Shown here: positions 19,449-30,512 of the stretch, piece by piece | Position numbering within the stretch: position 1 is the first letter of the stretch | Layout of the letters: every line of letters begins with the position of its first letter | Assembly: GCA_021798795.1 (NCBI GenBank) | Contig: JAJZBR010000009.1 | Span: 1 to 33,548, forward strand | Source of the DNA: Pseudomonadota bacterium | Lineage (GTDB): Bacteria > Pseudomonadota > Gammaproteobacteria > JAKAQQ01 | Reading direction: 5' to 3' | Length of the DNA stretch: 33,548 nt | The notes under the pieces: generated by a model | The model's input: the letters and a program-made list of their open reading frames with translations, nothing else | What the model was told of the DNA's origin: nothing | Database searches by the model: none | Translations under genes and position numbers: made by a program

Positions 19449-21002
19449 ATGAGTGAGATTCGAGATCTCAGCCCGGCTGAAATCAGCTCTGTGCTCAGGG
19501 CACGGATTCAGAAGTTCGAGGCAGGTGTCGCGGAACGGGAGGTCGGAACCATTGTGAGTGTGGCGGATGGGATCGTCCGCGTTTATGGATTGAGCGGTGT
19601 CCGCTACGGTGAAATGCTCGAGTTCGCGGACGGCACATTCGGTCTCGCGCTCAATCTCGAACGCGATTCAGTGGGTGCGGTGGTGCTCGGCGCCTACGCA
19701 CAACTCACCGAAGGCCAGGAGGTCAAGGCAACCGGACGCATCCTTGAGGTTCCCGTTGGCCCCGAACTCCTCGGGCGCGTCGTCAATCCCCTGGGGCAAC
19801 CACTGGATGGCGGAGGGGTGGTCACCACGGCCAAGACCGCACCGATCGAAAAAGTCGCCCCCGGCGTCATCGCCCGGCAGTCCGTTTCCCAGCCGGTCCA
19901 GACCGGGCTCAAGGCCATCGATGCCATGGTTCCGATCGGGCGCGGACAGCGCGAACTCATCATCGGTGACCGGCAGACCGGGAAAACCGCGCTGGCCGTC
20001 GATGCCATCATCAACCAGCGCACGACCGGCCTCCATTGCATTTATGTCGCCATTGGCCAGAAGTCTTCAGGTGTGGCCCGGGTCGTACGCAAACTGGAGG
20101 AACATGACGTTCTCAAGCGCACGATCATCGTTGCGGCCACGGCAGCGGAAACCGCTGCGCTTCAGTTCATTGCCCCCTATGCCGGCTGTGCCATGGGCGA
20201 ATATTTCCGTGATCGCGGCGAAGATGCCCTGATCATTTATGACGATCTGACGAAGCATGCCTGGGCGTATCGACAAATCTCGCTCTTGTTGCGTCGCCCC
20301 CCTGGCCGCGAAGCCTATCCTGGCGACGTCTTCTATCTCCATTCACGGCTCTTGGAACGTGCGGCGCGCCTCAATGCGGAGGAGGTGAGCCGTAGGACCG
20401 GGGGGGCGGTTCGGGGTCAGACGGGTTCTCTCACGGCGCTTCCCATTATCGAAACCCAGGCAGGCGACGTGTCGGCATTCATTCCGACCAATGTGATCTC
20501 GATAACGGACGGACAAATTTATCTCGAGAACGACCTGTTCAACGCCGGGATCCGCCCCGCCATCAATGCCGGGCTTTCGGTCTCGCGAGTGGGCGGGGCG
20601 GCCCAAACCAAGATCATCAAGAAACTCGGTGGAGGCGTGCGGTTTGCACTGGCCCAGTATCGCGAACTCGCAGCCTTTTCCCAGTTTGCCTCCGAGCTCG
20701 ACGAGATCACCCGCAGGCAGCTCGAACGGGGACGGCGGGTGACCGAGCTCATGAAGCAGAAACAATACAGTCCCTTGTCGATCGCGGACATGGCCATTTC
20801 ACTCTACGCTGTGAACGAGGGAGATCTGGACACCGTCGAGATCCCGTCCATCGGTGAGTTCGAATCTGCGCTGCATGATTTTTTCCGATCCGAAGATCCC
20901 GCTCTCTTCGCCCGGATCAACGAGAGCGGTGATTACAACGATGAAATTGCCGCAGGCATGCGGCGGGTCATCGATGCCTACCGCAAACAGACGGGGCACT
21001 GA
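19449..21002 (+). CDS. atpA: F0F1 ATP synthase subunit alpha
   Basis: 517 aa with [43 protein letters not shown] and [18 protein letters not shown]. Confidence 0.98.
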   Translation: MSEIRDLSPAEISSVLRARIQKFEAGVAEREVGTIVSVADGIVRVYGLSGVRYGEMLEFADGTFGLALNLERDSVGAVVLGAYAQLTEGQEVKATGRILEVPVGPELLGRVVNPLGQPLDGGGVVTTAKTAPIEKVAPGVIARQSVSQPVQTGLKAIDAMVPIGRGQRELIIGDRQTGKTALAVDAIINQRTTGLHCIYVAIGQKSSGVARVVRKLEEHDVLKRTIIVAATAAETAALQFIAPYAGCAMGEYFRDRGEDALIIYDDLTKHAWAYRQISLLLRRPPGREAYPGDVFYLHSRLLERAARLNAEEVSRRTGGAVRGQTGSLTALPIIETQAGDVSAFIPTNVISITDGQIYLENDLFNAGIRPAINAGLSVSRVGGAAQTKIIKKLGGGVRFALAQYRELAAFSQFASELDEITRRQLERGRRVTELMKQKQYSPLSIADMAISLYAVNEGDLDTVEIPSIGEFESALHDFFRSEDPALFARINESGDYNDEIAAGMRRVIDAYRKQTGH

Positions 21003-21007
21003 CGACG

Positions 21008-23285
<2,278 letters not shown>

Positions 23286-23291
23286 ACTCAG

Positions 23292-23717
23292 ATGACGATG
23301 GTCATGCGGGTGGATGTCGTGAGTCTCGAGGCCTCGATCTTTACAGGGGAGGCGGAGATGGTTTTTGCGCCCGCAGAGAATGGTGAGGTCGGAATCGCCC
23401 CCCGGCATGCACCCTTACTCACGCGGCTCAAGCCCGGCGAACTCAGGATCCAGATGCCGGGGGAAACCCTGTCGTTTTTCATCTCGGGCGGCATTCTCGA
23501 AGTCCAGCCCAACCAGGTCACGGTTCTGACCCAGACCTCGATCCGCACCGATGCGATCGACGAGGCGCGAACGCTCGAGGCCAAACTTCAGGCGGAAGCC
23601 GCACTCGCTACGGACCGGGAAGCGGTCGATGTTGCCCGCGCGGAAGCTGAGTTGTTAGAGATGAGTGAAAGACTTCGGGTTCTCGAACGGGCTCGCAAAC
23701 GCGGTCAGCTCAAATGA
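23292..23717 (+). CDS. atpC: F0F1 ATP synthase subunit epsilon
   Basis: 141 aa with VDVVSLEASIFTGEAEMVFAPAENGEVGIAPRHAPLLTRLKPGE. Confidence 0.95.
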   Translation: MTMVMRVDVVSLEASIFTGEAEMVFAPAENGEVGIAPRHAPLLTRLKPGELRIQMPGETLSFFISGGILEVQPNQVTVLTQTSIRTDAIDEARTLEAKLQAEAALATDREAVDVARAEAELLEMSERLRVLERARKRGQLK

Positions 23718-23754
23718 CCCGCAAAAGCCGGATGGAGCGGCCACTCGTCTAGGG

Positions 23755-25137
23755 ATGCGTGGGGTCCCGGATCGCCCGCTCATCGTGATTCTGGCTGCTG
23801 GTGCCGGCACGCGCATGCGATCGAGGCACCCCAAAGTGCTTCATGAACTCGCCGGTCGCCCGCTTCTCGGATGGGTCATCGAGACGGCGAGAAGCCTCGA
23901 CCCGGCTCAAATCCGGGTCGTGATCGGATCCGGGAGCCAGGCGGTCCGGGATGCTTTCCCCGATGCAGACCTCCACTTTGTCGATCAAGGCAAGCCTCTC
24001 GGAACCGGGCATGCCGTTCGGACGGCGCTGACCGGGGTCCGGGGCAATCCCCGGGTGCTCGTTCTGTACGGGGATGTTCCCCTGCTTCCTCAGGAGGAGC
24101 TCCGGGCACTCATCGCTGCCGCACAACCCGGACAGCTGGCCCTATTGACTGCCGAGCGGGATGAACCCCAAGGCTATGGCCGGATTCTCCGCGATGAACG
24201 GGGGGGTATCCGAGCGATCGTTGAACAGGCGGATCTCGCGGATTCCCCAATAGAGGCCATCCGGGAAATCAATACCGGGATCCTTGCCGCATCGGCCGAC
24301 GATCTTGCCTCTCTTCTCCCCCGGATCCAAAACGACAACGCCCAAGGGGAGTATTACCTGACCGATCTCGTCGCCCTGGCGCTCGCTGCCGGACTCGTTG
24401 TGACCACCCATCGTGCGAGGGATTCCGATCTCGCCCTCGGAATCAACCGGGCCTCAGATCTTGCCCGAGCCGAGAGGAAGATCCGCCTGCGCATCGTGGA
24501 AGATCTCCTCAACCAAGGCGTCCGGATCCGTGATCCGGACCGGTTCGATTTGCGCGGCACACTCGAGGCGGGCGCTGATGTGGCGATCGATGTTGGCGTC
24601 GTATTCGAGGGAGCGATCCATCTGGGAGAGGGGGTGCGTATCGGTCCTTACTGTGTGCTTCGGGATGTTGAACTGGGCGAGGGAAGCGAAGTGTATTCCC
24701 ACTGCGTCCTTGAGGGGGTCAAGACCGGAAAGGGAGTCCGGATCGGGCCCTTTGCCCGCATCCGCCCCGAAACCTCGCTGGGTGAGGGCGATCGGATTGG
24801 AAACTTCGTCGAGATCAAAAACACGCGCATGGGCGCGGACAGCAAAGCCAATCATCTCGCCTATGTCGGGGATGCCGATGTCGGCAGCGCGGTCAATCTG
24901 GGTGCGGGGGTCATTACCGTCAACTACGATGGCGAGAACAAACACCGGACGGTGATCGAAGACGAAGTGATGATTGGCTGTGATGTCCAGCTGGTTGCGC
25001 CGGTGACCATCGGGCGGGGCGCCTTCATTGGTGCCGGATCGACCATCGTGCGCGATGCACCCGCCGGTGGACTCACGCTCGCGCGGAGCGACCAGAAAAC
25101 GATTCCGGACTGGAAACGTCCGGGCCGCAAGGACTGA
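23755..25137 (+). CDS. glmU: Bifunctional UDP-N-acetylglucosamine diphosphorylase / glucosamine-1-phosphate N-acetyltransferase
   Basis: ATG 23755 gives MRGVPDRPLIVILAAGAGTRMRSRHPKVLHELAGRPLLGWVI. Left-handed beta-helix repeats and YDGENKHRTVIEDEVMIGCDVQLVAPVTIG. The ORF call at 23665 reads into atpC. Confidence 0.96.
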   Translation: MRGVPDRPLIVILAAGAGTRMRSRHPKVLHELAGRPLLGWVIETARSLDPAQIRVVIGSGSQAVRDAFPDADLHFVDQGKPLGTGHAVRTALTGVRGNPRVLVLYGDVPLLPQEELRALIAAAQPGQLALLTAERDEPQGYGRILRDERGGIRAIVEQADLADSPIEAIREINTGILAASADDLASLLPRIQNDNAQGEYYLTDLVALALAAGLVVTTHRARDSDLALGINRASDLARAERKIRLRIVEDLLNQGVRIRDPDRFDLRGTLEAGADVAIDVGVVFEGAIHLGEGVRIGPYCVLRDVELGEGSEVYSHCVLEGVKTGKGVRIGPFARIRPETSLGEGDRIGNFVEIKNTRMGADSKANHLAYVGDADVGSAVNLGAGVITVNYDGENKHRTVIEDEVMIGCDVQLVAPVTIGRGAFIGAGSTIVRDAPAGGLTLARSDQKTIPDWKRPGRKD

Positions 25138-25142
25138 TTCGG

Positions 25143-26993
25143 GTGTGCGGGATCATCGGCGCGCTGGGGCGAACCGATATCGTCCCCACCCTTCTCGAAG
25201 GCCTCCGACGTCTCGAATACCGGGGGTATGATTCGGCCGGGCTCGCGCTCATCAACGAACCGGGCGAACTCGTTCGCAGACGTCAGATGGGCAAGGTCGC
25301 GAACCTCGCCCAGATGATCCAAGACGAGAATCTCAGAGCCACCGTCGGGATTGCGCACACGCGCTGGGCCACTCATGGCGCACCATCCGAATCGAATGCC
25401 CATCCCCATCTTTCGCAGGGGATCGCACTCGTGCACAACGGCATCATCGAAAACTACCTCCTCCTCCGGGAGGAGCTCGAGGGCAAGGGATACCGGTTCG
25501 AATCTGACACCGATACCGAAGTTGTGGTTCATCTCATCCACGACATCCGGAAAACCCAGGCCGATCTCCGTTCCACACTCGCTCAGGTTCACAAGCGGCT
25601 GGAAGGTGCCTATGCCCTGGTCGCTATGGACGCAAGGGAGCCGGATGTTCTGGTGGCCGTCCGCATGGGCTGCCCGATGGCGGTGGGGTTCGGATCCGAA
25701 GCGACGTTTGTCGCCTCCGATGTCGCAGCGCTCCTGCCCTGGACGCAAGAGTTCTTGTTCCTCGAAGACGGGGAAGTCGTCGCCATCCGTGCCCCCGGCG
25801 AAGGAAGGGTTGCCTCACGGATTTGGGACCGGGAAGGCAGGCCCGTCGCACGGATGTCCGTACACTCGTCGTTATCACCGGATGCAGCCGATCGCGGCAC
25901 CTATCCGCACTTTATGCTCAAGGAAATCCACGAACAGCCCCGCGCGGTGAGCGAATCCCTGGAACAGCGCATGACCCGCGAACATGTGCTCATCGAGGCG
26001 TTGGGTCCCGTGGCCGCGAACGTTTTACCCCATGTAGAGGCCATTCATCTGGTCGCCTGTGGATCGAGTTTTCATGCCGGACTCCTCGCGCGTATCTGGA
26101 TCGAGCGATTGGCCGGCCTCCCCGCTTCGGTCGAAGTGGCCAGTGAATACCGATACCGGGAGGTGGCCGTTCCGGATCACTGCCTCTTCATCTGCATCTC
26201 CCAGTCCGGTGAAACCGCGGATACGCTCGCCGCCTTGCGACGCGCGCGGACGCTGCCCTATATTGGGCAGTTGTCTGTCTGCAACGTTCCGGAAAGCGCG
26301 ATGATGCGGGAATCTCCGCTCCGGCTTCTGACCCGCGCAGGTCCGGAAGTCGGGGTGGCGTCGACCAAGGCTTTCGTCACCCAGCTCACGGTTCTGCTTC
26401 TTCTGAGTTTGATGCTTGCCAAGGCTCGCCATCGTCTTGACCCGGATGCGGAGAAGCGGGCAGTTGAGGCGCTCCATCATCTACCGCTTCTCGCAGAGCA
26501 GATGCTCGGCCTCGATGCCGAAGTCGCGTCGATGGCTTGCGATCTCACGACGTATGATCATGTTCTGTTCATTGCACGGGGAGACCATTATCCGATTGCT
26601 CTCGAGGGTGCGCTCAAGCTCAAGGAGATTTCCTACATTCACGCGGAAAGTTACCCGGCCGGCGAACTCAAGCACGGTCCCCTCGCGCTGATCGACAGTC
26701 GCATGGCCGTGATCGCGCTGCAACCGGCCAACGAGATCGCGAGCAAGCTCCATTCGAATCTCGAAGTGATCCGGGCACGAGGCGGTCATCTGTATCTGTT
26801 TACAGACCCCGGGCTTGAGAAGCGGGCGGCAAGTAACCGCCGAGTCGTCACGTTGCCTGAGGTGCCCCCTCCTCTACTTTCCCCGATCGCCTATACCATT
26901 CCGCTTCAGCTCCTCGCATACCACGTTGCCATCCTCAGGGGGACGGATGTCGACCAGCCCCGCAATCTCGCAAAATCTGTCACGGTCGAGTAG
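25143..26993 (+). CDS. glmS: Glutamine-fructose-6-phosphate aminotransferase (isomerizing)
   Basis: 616 aa; GTG start exposing the catalytic Cys (MCGIIGALG), then RRLEYRGYDSAGLAL, SQSGETADTLAALR, SYPAGELKHGPLALID and C-terminal NLAKSVTVE. Confidence 0.97.
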   Translation: MCGIIGALGRTDIVPTLLEGLRRLEYRGYDSAGLALINEPGELVRRRQMGKVANLAQMIQDENLRATVGIAHTRWATHGAPSESNAHPHLSQGIALVHNGIIENYLLLREELEGKGYRFESDTDTEVVVHLIHDIRKTQADLRSTLAQVHKRLEGAYALVAMDAREPDVLVAVRMGCPMAVGFGSEATFVASDVAALLPWTQEFLFLEDGEVVAIRAPGEGRVASRIWDREGRPVARMSVHSSLSPDAADRGTYPHFMLKEIHEQPRAVSESLEQRMTREHVLIEALGPVAANVLPHVEAIHLVACGSSFHAGLLARIWIERLAGLPASVEVASEYRYREVAVPDHCLFICISQSGETADTLAALRRARTLPYIGQLSVCNVPESAMMRESPLRLLTRAGPEVGVASTKAFVTQLTVLLLLSLMLAKARHRLDPDAEKRAVEALHHLPLLAEQMLGLDAEVASMACDLTTYDHVLFIARGDHYPIALEGALKLKEISYIHAESYPAGELKHGPLALIDSRMAVIALQPANEIASKLHSNLEVIRARGGHLYLFTDPGLEKRAASNRRVVTLPEVPPPLLSPIAYTIPLQLLAYHVAILRGTDVDQPRNLAKSVTVE

Positions 26994-27260
26994 GGGATAA
27001 ACCGCGACCCAGAGGAATTCCTCACCGCTCAGTTGAGGGTGATGCGGTCAACTCGACTCTCGTCTCCTGCTCCGGACTTCCTTGTGGCGAAGCCATTTCT
27101 TCTCAGGGAATACCCAGGAGATATTTCCTGGCCCCGCGGCGAGCCAGCCACGCCGTAGACAGCGCCTTTCTCTGTGACGAAACTGTCACGCTCGGGCAGG
27201 CACTACGGCCTGTACGATGACGATCCAGATCCACCGTGGTTGCCACGGCCCACGCAAACG

Positions 27261-27791
27261 CTACGCCGAGCTTTTCGGGAGCAAATCCTCGAGCGCGTAC
27301 AGTGTCTTCTGTGGAAAGCGCCGCTGCGGATAATATTTCGTGATGATGCTGAGCGCATGGTCGTACGACCGAACGTCGAGAAAGCGTAGGAGGAAGCGTA
27401 CATCTTCTTCGTCGTGGAATTCCGCGCCAATACGCATCGCCAGGCATTTCATCGCGAGCAGATATTCTGGTTGCGCCGCCATCACGCGCAGGTGATCGAG
27501 CTCGAGGAAGGGCACGAATTCACCTTGGGCGCTCATGAAGCCCTTCACGGCGTCATTGAGCCAATGTGCATCGATACCAGCCTGGATGGCCGCGCGAGTC
27601 GCGGCCACACGGATTGCTTCGGCCGGCCGGAAGAAGGCATCGATATCCCTTGTGGAAGCACGCGCTCCGTACGCAAGGCACATGACCGCGCCACCCACGA
27701 GGTATACCTCGCCCGAGATATCGGCCCGCCGCAGCTCGTCATTCAGAAGCTCGAACAAGCGGCGGATATCCGTCTTGTTTAGCGAAGCCAT
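27261..27791 (-). CDS. DUF6036-like nucleotidyltransferase (AbiEii-type NTase fold), possible toxin
   Basis: 176 aa with VYLVGGAVMCLAYGARASTRDIDAFF (GG...DxD NTase signature) and LLAMKCLAMRIGAEFHDEEDVRFLL. Second gene after an RHH-type regulator. Confidence 0.75.
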   Translation of the reverse strand: MASLNKTDIRRLFELLNDELRRADISGEVYLVGGAVMCLAYGARASTRDIDAFFRPAEAIRVAATRAAIQAGIDAHWLNDAVKGFMSAQGEFVPFLELDHLRVMAAQPEYLLAMKCLAMRIGAEFHDEEDVRFLLRFLDVRSYDHALSIITKYYPQRRFPQKTLYALEDLLPKSSA

Positions 27792-27798
27792 TAGTGAT

Positions 27799-28296
27799 CT
27801 ACACCTGTTCCCCGACGCTTGAGTCGATGAAAATGTTGCGCCGGCGGAAGGGAGCCGGCGAGTGTGTCAGCAGGTACAGGCGCAGTGACGGAAGCGCGGA
27901 GCCGAATACCGGCTCCACCAGCGCCTCGCTCGCCCGAATCCACGCGGGCACCGGTAGTGCATACATGTCGCAAGCTGTCTCGATCATAGCTGCCACATAG
28001 TTGGCGAGGAACGGCTGGAGAGCGACCTTCGGAGCCTCTCTAACCGCCTGACGAAGCTCTGTGGCGGTGAACCTGCAGAGCAGCGAGTTGATCTCTGCAA
28101 GCGCGAAGGATGGCTCTGCGGGTCCGACCAGCGCGCCGACCGCCTCCTGAAACAGCGCCGAAGGAGCGGGCAGGACGCGGCGCAACACGTAGGCCGACAT
28201 ATCCATTCCCGCAAGCCGGGCTGCGCGACGGATTGCGGACTTTTCCTCCGTCGATACACGCAGTTGCAACTGCGAGAGTTTCGAGGTCTGCTTCAT
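27799..28296 (-). CDS. Ribbon-helix-helix/DUF1778-like regulator with a C-terminal extension, possible antitoxin
   Basis: From ATG 28296: MKQTSKLSQLQLRVSTEEKSAIRRAARLAGMDMSAYVLRRVLP (RHH-like). C-terminus LRLYLLTHSPAPFRRRNIFIDSSV. Stop is 7 bp upstream of the NTase gene start. The provided ORF start (28323, TTG) would lie inside the promoter. Confidence 0.7.
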   Translation of the reverse strand: MKQTSKLSQLQLRVSTEEKSAIRRAARLAGMDMSAYVLRRVLPAPSALFQEAVGALVGPAEPSFALAEINSLLCRFTATELRQAVREAPKVALQPFLANYVAAMIETACDMYALPVPAWIRASEALVEPVFGSALPSLRLYLLTHSPAPFRRRNIFIDSSVGEQV

Positions 28297-28302
28297 GTCC
28301 TG

Positions 28303-28331
28303 AGTATGGCAAGTGTCAATCAAAATGTCAA
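28303..28331 (-). promoter_or_regulatory. Promoter of the RHH/NTase operon
   Basis: Minus strand: TTGACA (28331-28326), 17-bp spacer, CATACT (28308-28303). Expected start site falls at about the ATG (28296). Confidence 0.7.
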
Positions 28332-28347
28332 TACATATGTATTGACA
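28326..28347. promoter_or_regulatory. Perfect 22-bp palindromic operator candidate
   Basis: TGTCAATACATATGTATTGACA is its own reverse complement. An additional direct half-site TGTCAAT lies at 28314-28320. Confidence 0.85.
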
Positions 28348-28998
28348 GATTTCAAGCGCAGTCCGGGCGTGGAATCGGGCTTTCGGCGGAGCGTACCGCC
28401 TTGCACAGGCTCGATGCCCAAGGCAAGCCGATGTGATTGATTGCCGGGGGGGGCAGTGGGCGGCGGAGGTTCAAGCGACCGGTAAGGGACCCATAAAACA
28501 TTACGGCCTGGTCCCAACCCAGATGCCTTGCCGAGTCCGACATTCAAGCGGACCGCTGCATGATTTGTAGCGTCCGAAAAACCGTGAGCGCCTTCGATTT
28601 ATTGGGTAATGAGTTACTCAGCGGTCAGTAATATAGGCAACAGTTGGATGTTTGAAAAACGATCGAATCCGTGACGACTGGCGCGTCTCTAGCGATGTTT
28701 GGTCAATCATGGTCATCCTCCGGTTTCCAGACAAAAAGAGCGGATCGCCCTCAAAGACCCATGCTCGGACAAGACAGTAAAGGGACATTCGTCAGGCCCT
28801 TCTCGGGTCACAGGCATCGGCGAGGAAGATCCTCGCCATCAGGAATTCCCGGCGACCGACAGGTCCAAGGAAAGACATTCATCGTCGGTCAGCATATGGG
28901 TCAGGACGCCGGGAATGCCCAACGGCATCAAGCACCTCTACGATGGGTCAACTGCTGTGTGTGTCAAACCCACCCAGGAGTACCTGACGTGGATATTA

Positions 28999-30417
28999 TT
29001 ACTGTCCGACATAGAGATCATGGAAACTGAATCCGAGGTTTTTTGCGAGCATCTGGTTGAGCGAGAGGCCGATGAAGAGGGTTGCGATGAGGAGGAGAAC
29101 GGCGAGCGCAATCTGAACCACGCTGAGCCCGGCCCGAATCCGGCCGACGCCGCCAACCGATCCGATCACGCGCATGCCGCCGGCCAGGAGAGCACGCGGA
29201 TTGCGGCGGAGGAGCAGAATCCGCGGCACGCCCACGATCAGGAAGCAGAGCAGGCCAGCCAAAAGCCAGATCAGGATCCAGCCCCAGATGCTCTGACCGG
29301 TCTGGAAAGCGGTTCGGTATGAGGCGATGCCGAAGGCCACGAAGATTCGCATGCCCCATCGGGCCAGCGGCCAGGCGAGGAGCGTGGCCACACTGGTCAG
29401 AACGATGGCCTCTCCCAGGCTTGCTGCGAGGAAATCCCGCATGCGGGCACCGACCGCCGCGCACAGAGCATACTCGGGGTAGCGCCCGAGAGCCCGGACC
29501 AAAGCCAGATTGGCCAGGCTCGCCAACGCGAGAAGGAAAAGGAGCCCCGCACCGAGCTGGATGATCACGAGGCGTTTTCCGGTGGTACCGACCAGCCAGT
29601 GTCGGAGGGAGACAGACCTCGCGCGTCCGCCAAAGCGTTGAACGAGGTGCTGAAGCATGGGCGAGGATTTTTGCATCAGACGATGAAACTCCATGGCGAG
29701 TGCCCCCCGAATGCGCACCCGGGTCACGCCAGGCGTCAGTCGGGCAAGCATCATTGAATCCACCCGGTCGAATGGATTTTTGGTCTCGGCCGGTTTGAGG
29801 ATGGTGGAAAGCCAGAGTTTCGTCTGCCGGGAGGGGAAAGCAAAGCGTCCGGGCATGACGCCCACGATTGTGAACGAATGATCATTGATGGTGATGGATT
29901 GCCCGACGATACGGGGATTTTGTCCATAGGCACTGCGCCAGAGCGCCGCGCTCAGGACCACCTGGCGGGGGCCGCCCGTTTCATCGGATGTGGGGCTCAT
30001 CCAGCTGCCGATCAACGGGCGAATGCCAAGGGTCGGGAAGACCGATGCCGTGACAGAGGCCGAGTGAAGCAGTCGGGGTTGGCTGCGCGGACGAAGCCGG
30101 ACGATGGCTCTGCTATTGTCCCGGATCAGGCCTGCATCAGTGAATACTTGAGCCTTCCGCAGTTCGCGGTAGGCCGTAGACGATAAAGCACGAATCGGAA
30201 ACCCCCGAGTCGTTGTGGAAACCATGACGAGCCGGTGACTTTGCGGATAGGGCAGCGGATGGAAGAGATAGGCGTCGAGTACGGAGAAGACGGCCATGTT
30301 GGCAGCGATGCCGAGCGCGAGGGTTGCTGCAAAAGTCACGAGAAAGCGGCTCTCAGGGGTCCAGTGCCGGAGAGATCGCAAGAGTTGCTTAATCGAGTCA
30401 AGAATCGAGCTGATCAT
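28999..30417 (-). CDS. MacB/FtsX-type ABC transporter permease, half-length (ADOP-like N-terminal half)
   Basis: 472 aa: N-terminal TM, MacB periplasmic-like region (VVLSAALWRSAYGQNPRIVGQSITINDHSFTIVGVMPGRFAFP), then FtsX-like TMs. Collinear with the first half of the neighbouring permease, then ends at tandem TAA TAA stops. Confidence 0.82.
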   Translation of the reverse strand: MISSILDSIKQLLRSLRHWTPESRFLVTFAATLALGIAANMAVFSVLDAYLFHPLPYPQSHRLVMVSTTTRGFPIRALSSTAYRELRKAQVFTDAGLIRDNSRAIVRLRPRSQPRLLHSASVTASVFPTLGIRPLIGSWMSPTSDETGGPRQVVLSAALWRSAYGQNPRIVGQSITINDHSFTIVGVMPGRFAFPSRQTKLWLSTILKPAETKNPFDRVDSMMLARLTPGVTRVRIRGALAMEFHRLMQKSSPMLQHLVQRFGGRARSVSLRHWLVGTTGKRLVIIQLGAGLLFLLALASLANLALVRALGRYPEYALCAAVGARMRDFLAASLGEAIVLTSVATLLAWPLARWGMRIFVAFGIASYRTAFQTGQSIWGWILIWLLAGLLCFLIVGVPRILLLRRNPRALLAGGMRVIGSVGGVGRIRAGLSVVQIALAVLLLIATLFIGLSLNQMLAKNLGFSFHDLYVGQ

Positions 30418-30512
30418 CTGTGAATCTCCAGAATCATTTCAGGCCAATGGATTTTGGACGCATCCAGGGGCTTCTCCCAAACGTTGTACGCGACCCAAGG
30501 TCCCGGTTCGGT

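Noticed and set aside
27234-27248. CCGTGG-TTG-CCACGG hairpin downstream of the NTase gene as a terminator
   Set aside because: Short stem and no adjacent T-tract on the minus strand; insufficient for a terminator call.
27103-27260. Possible gene remnant between glmS and the NTase gene
   Set aside because: Six-frame translations give no recognisable protein or IS end; only short ORFs overlapping known genes.
28602-28614. 13-mer TTGGGTAATGAGT repeated at 33063-33075, considered as a recombination footprint for the truncated permease
   Set aside because: Several 13-bp matches are expected by chance in a 33-kb window, and the flanking sequence does not extend the match.
28699-29322. 207-aa + strand ORF
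   Set aside because: Its second half is antisense to the permease, and the first half shows no recognisable motif and is rich in polar low-complexity sequence. Not supportable as a gene.
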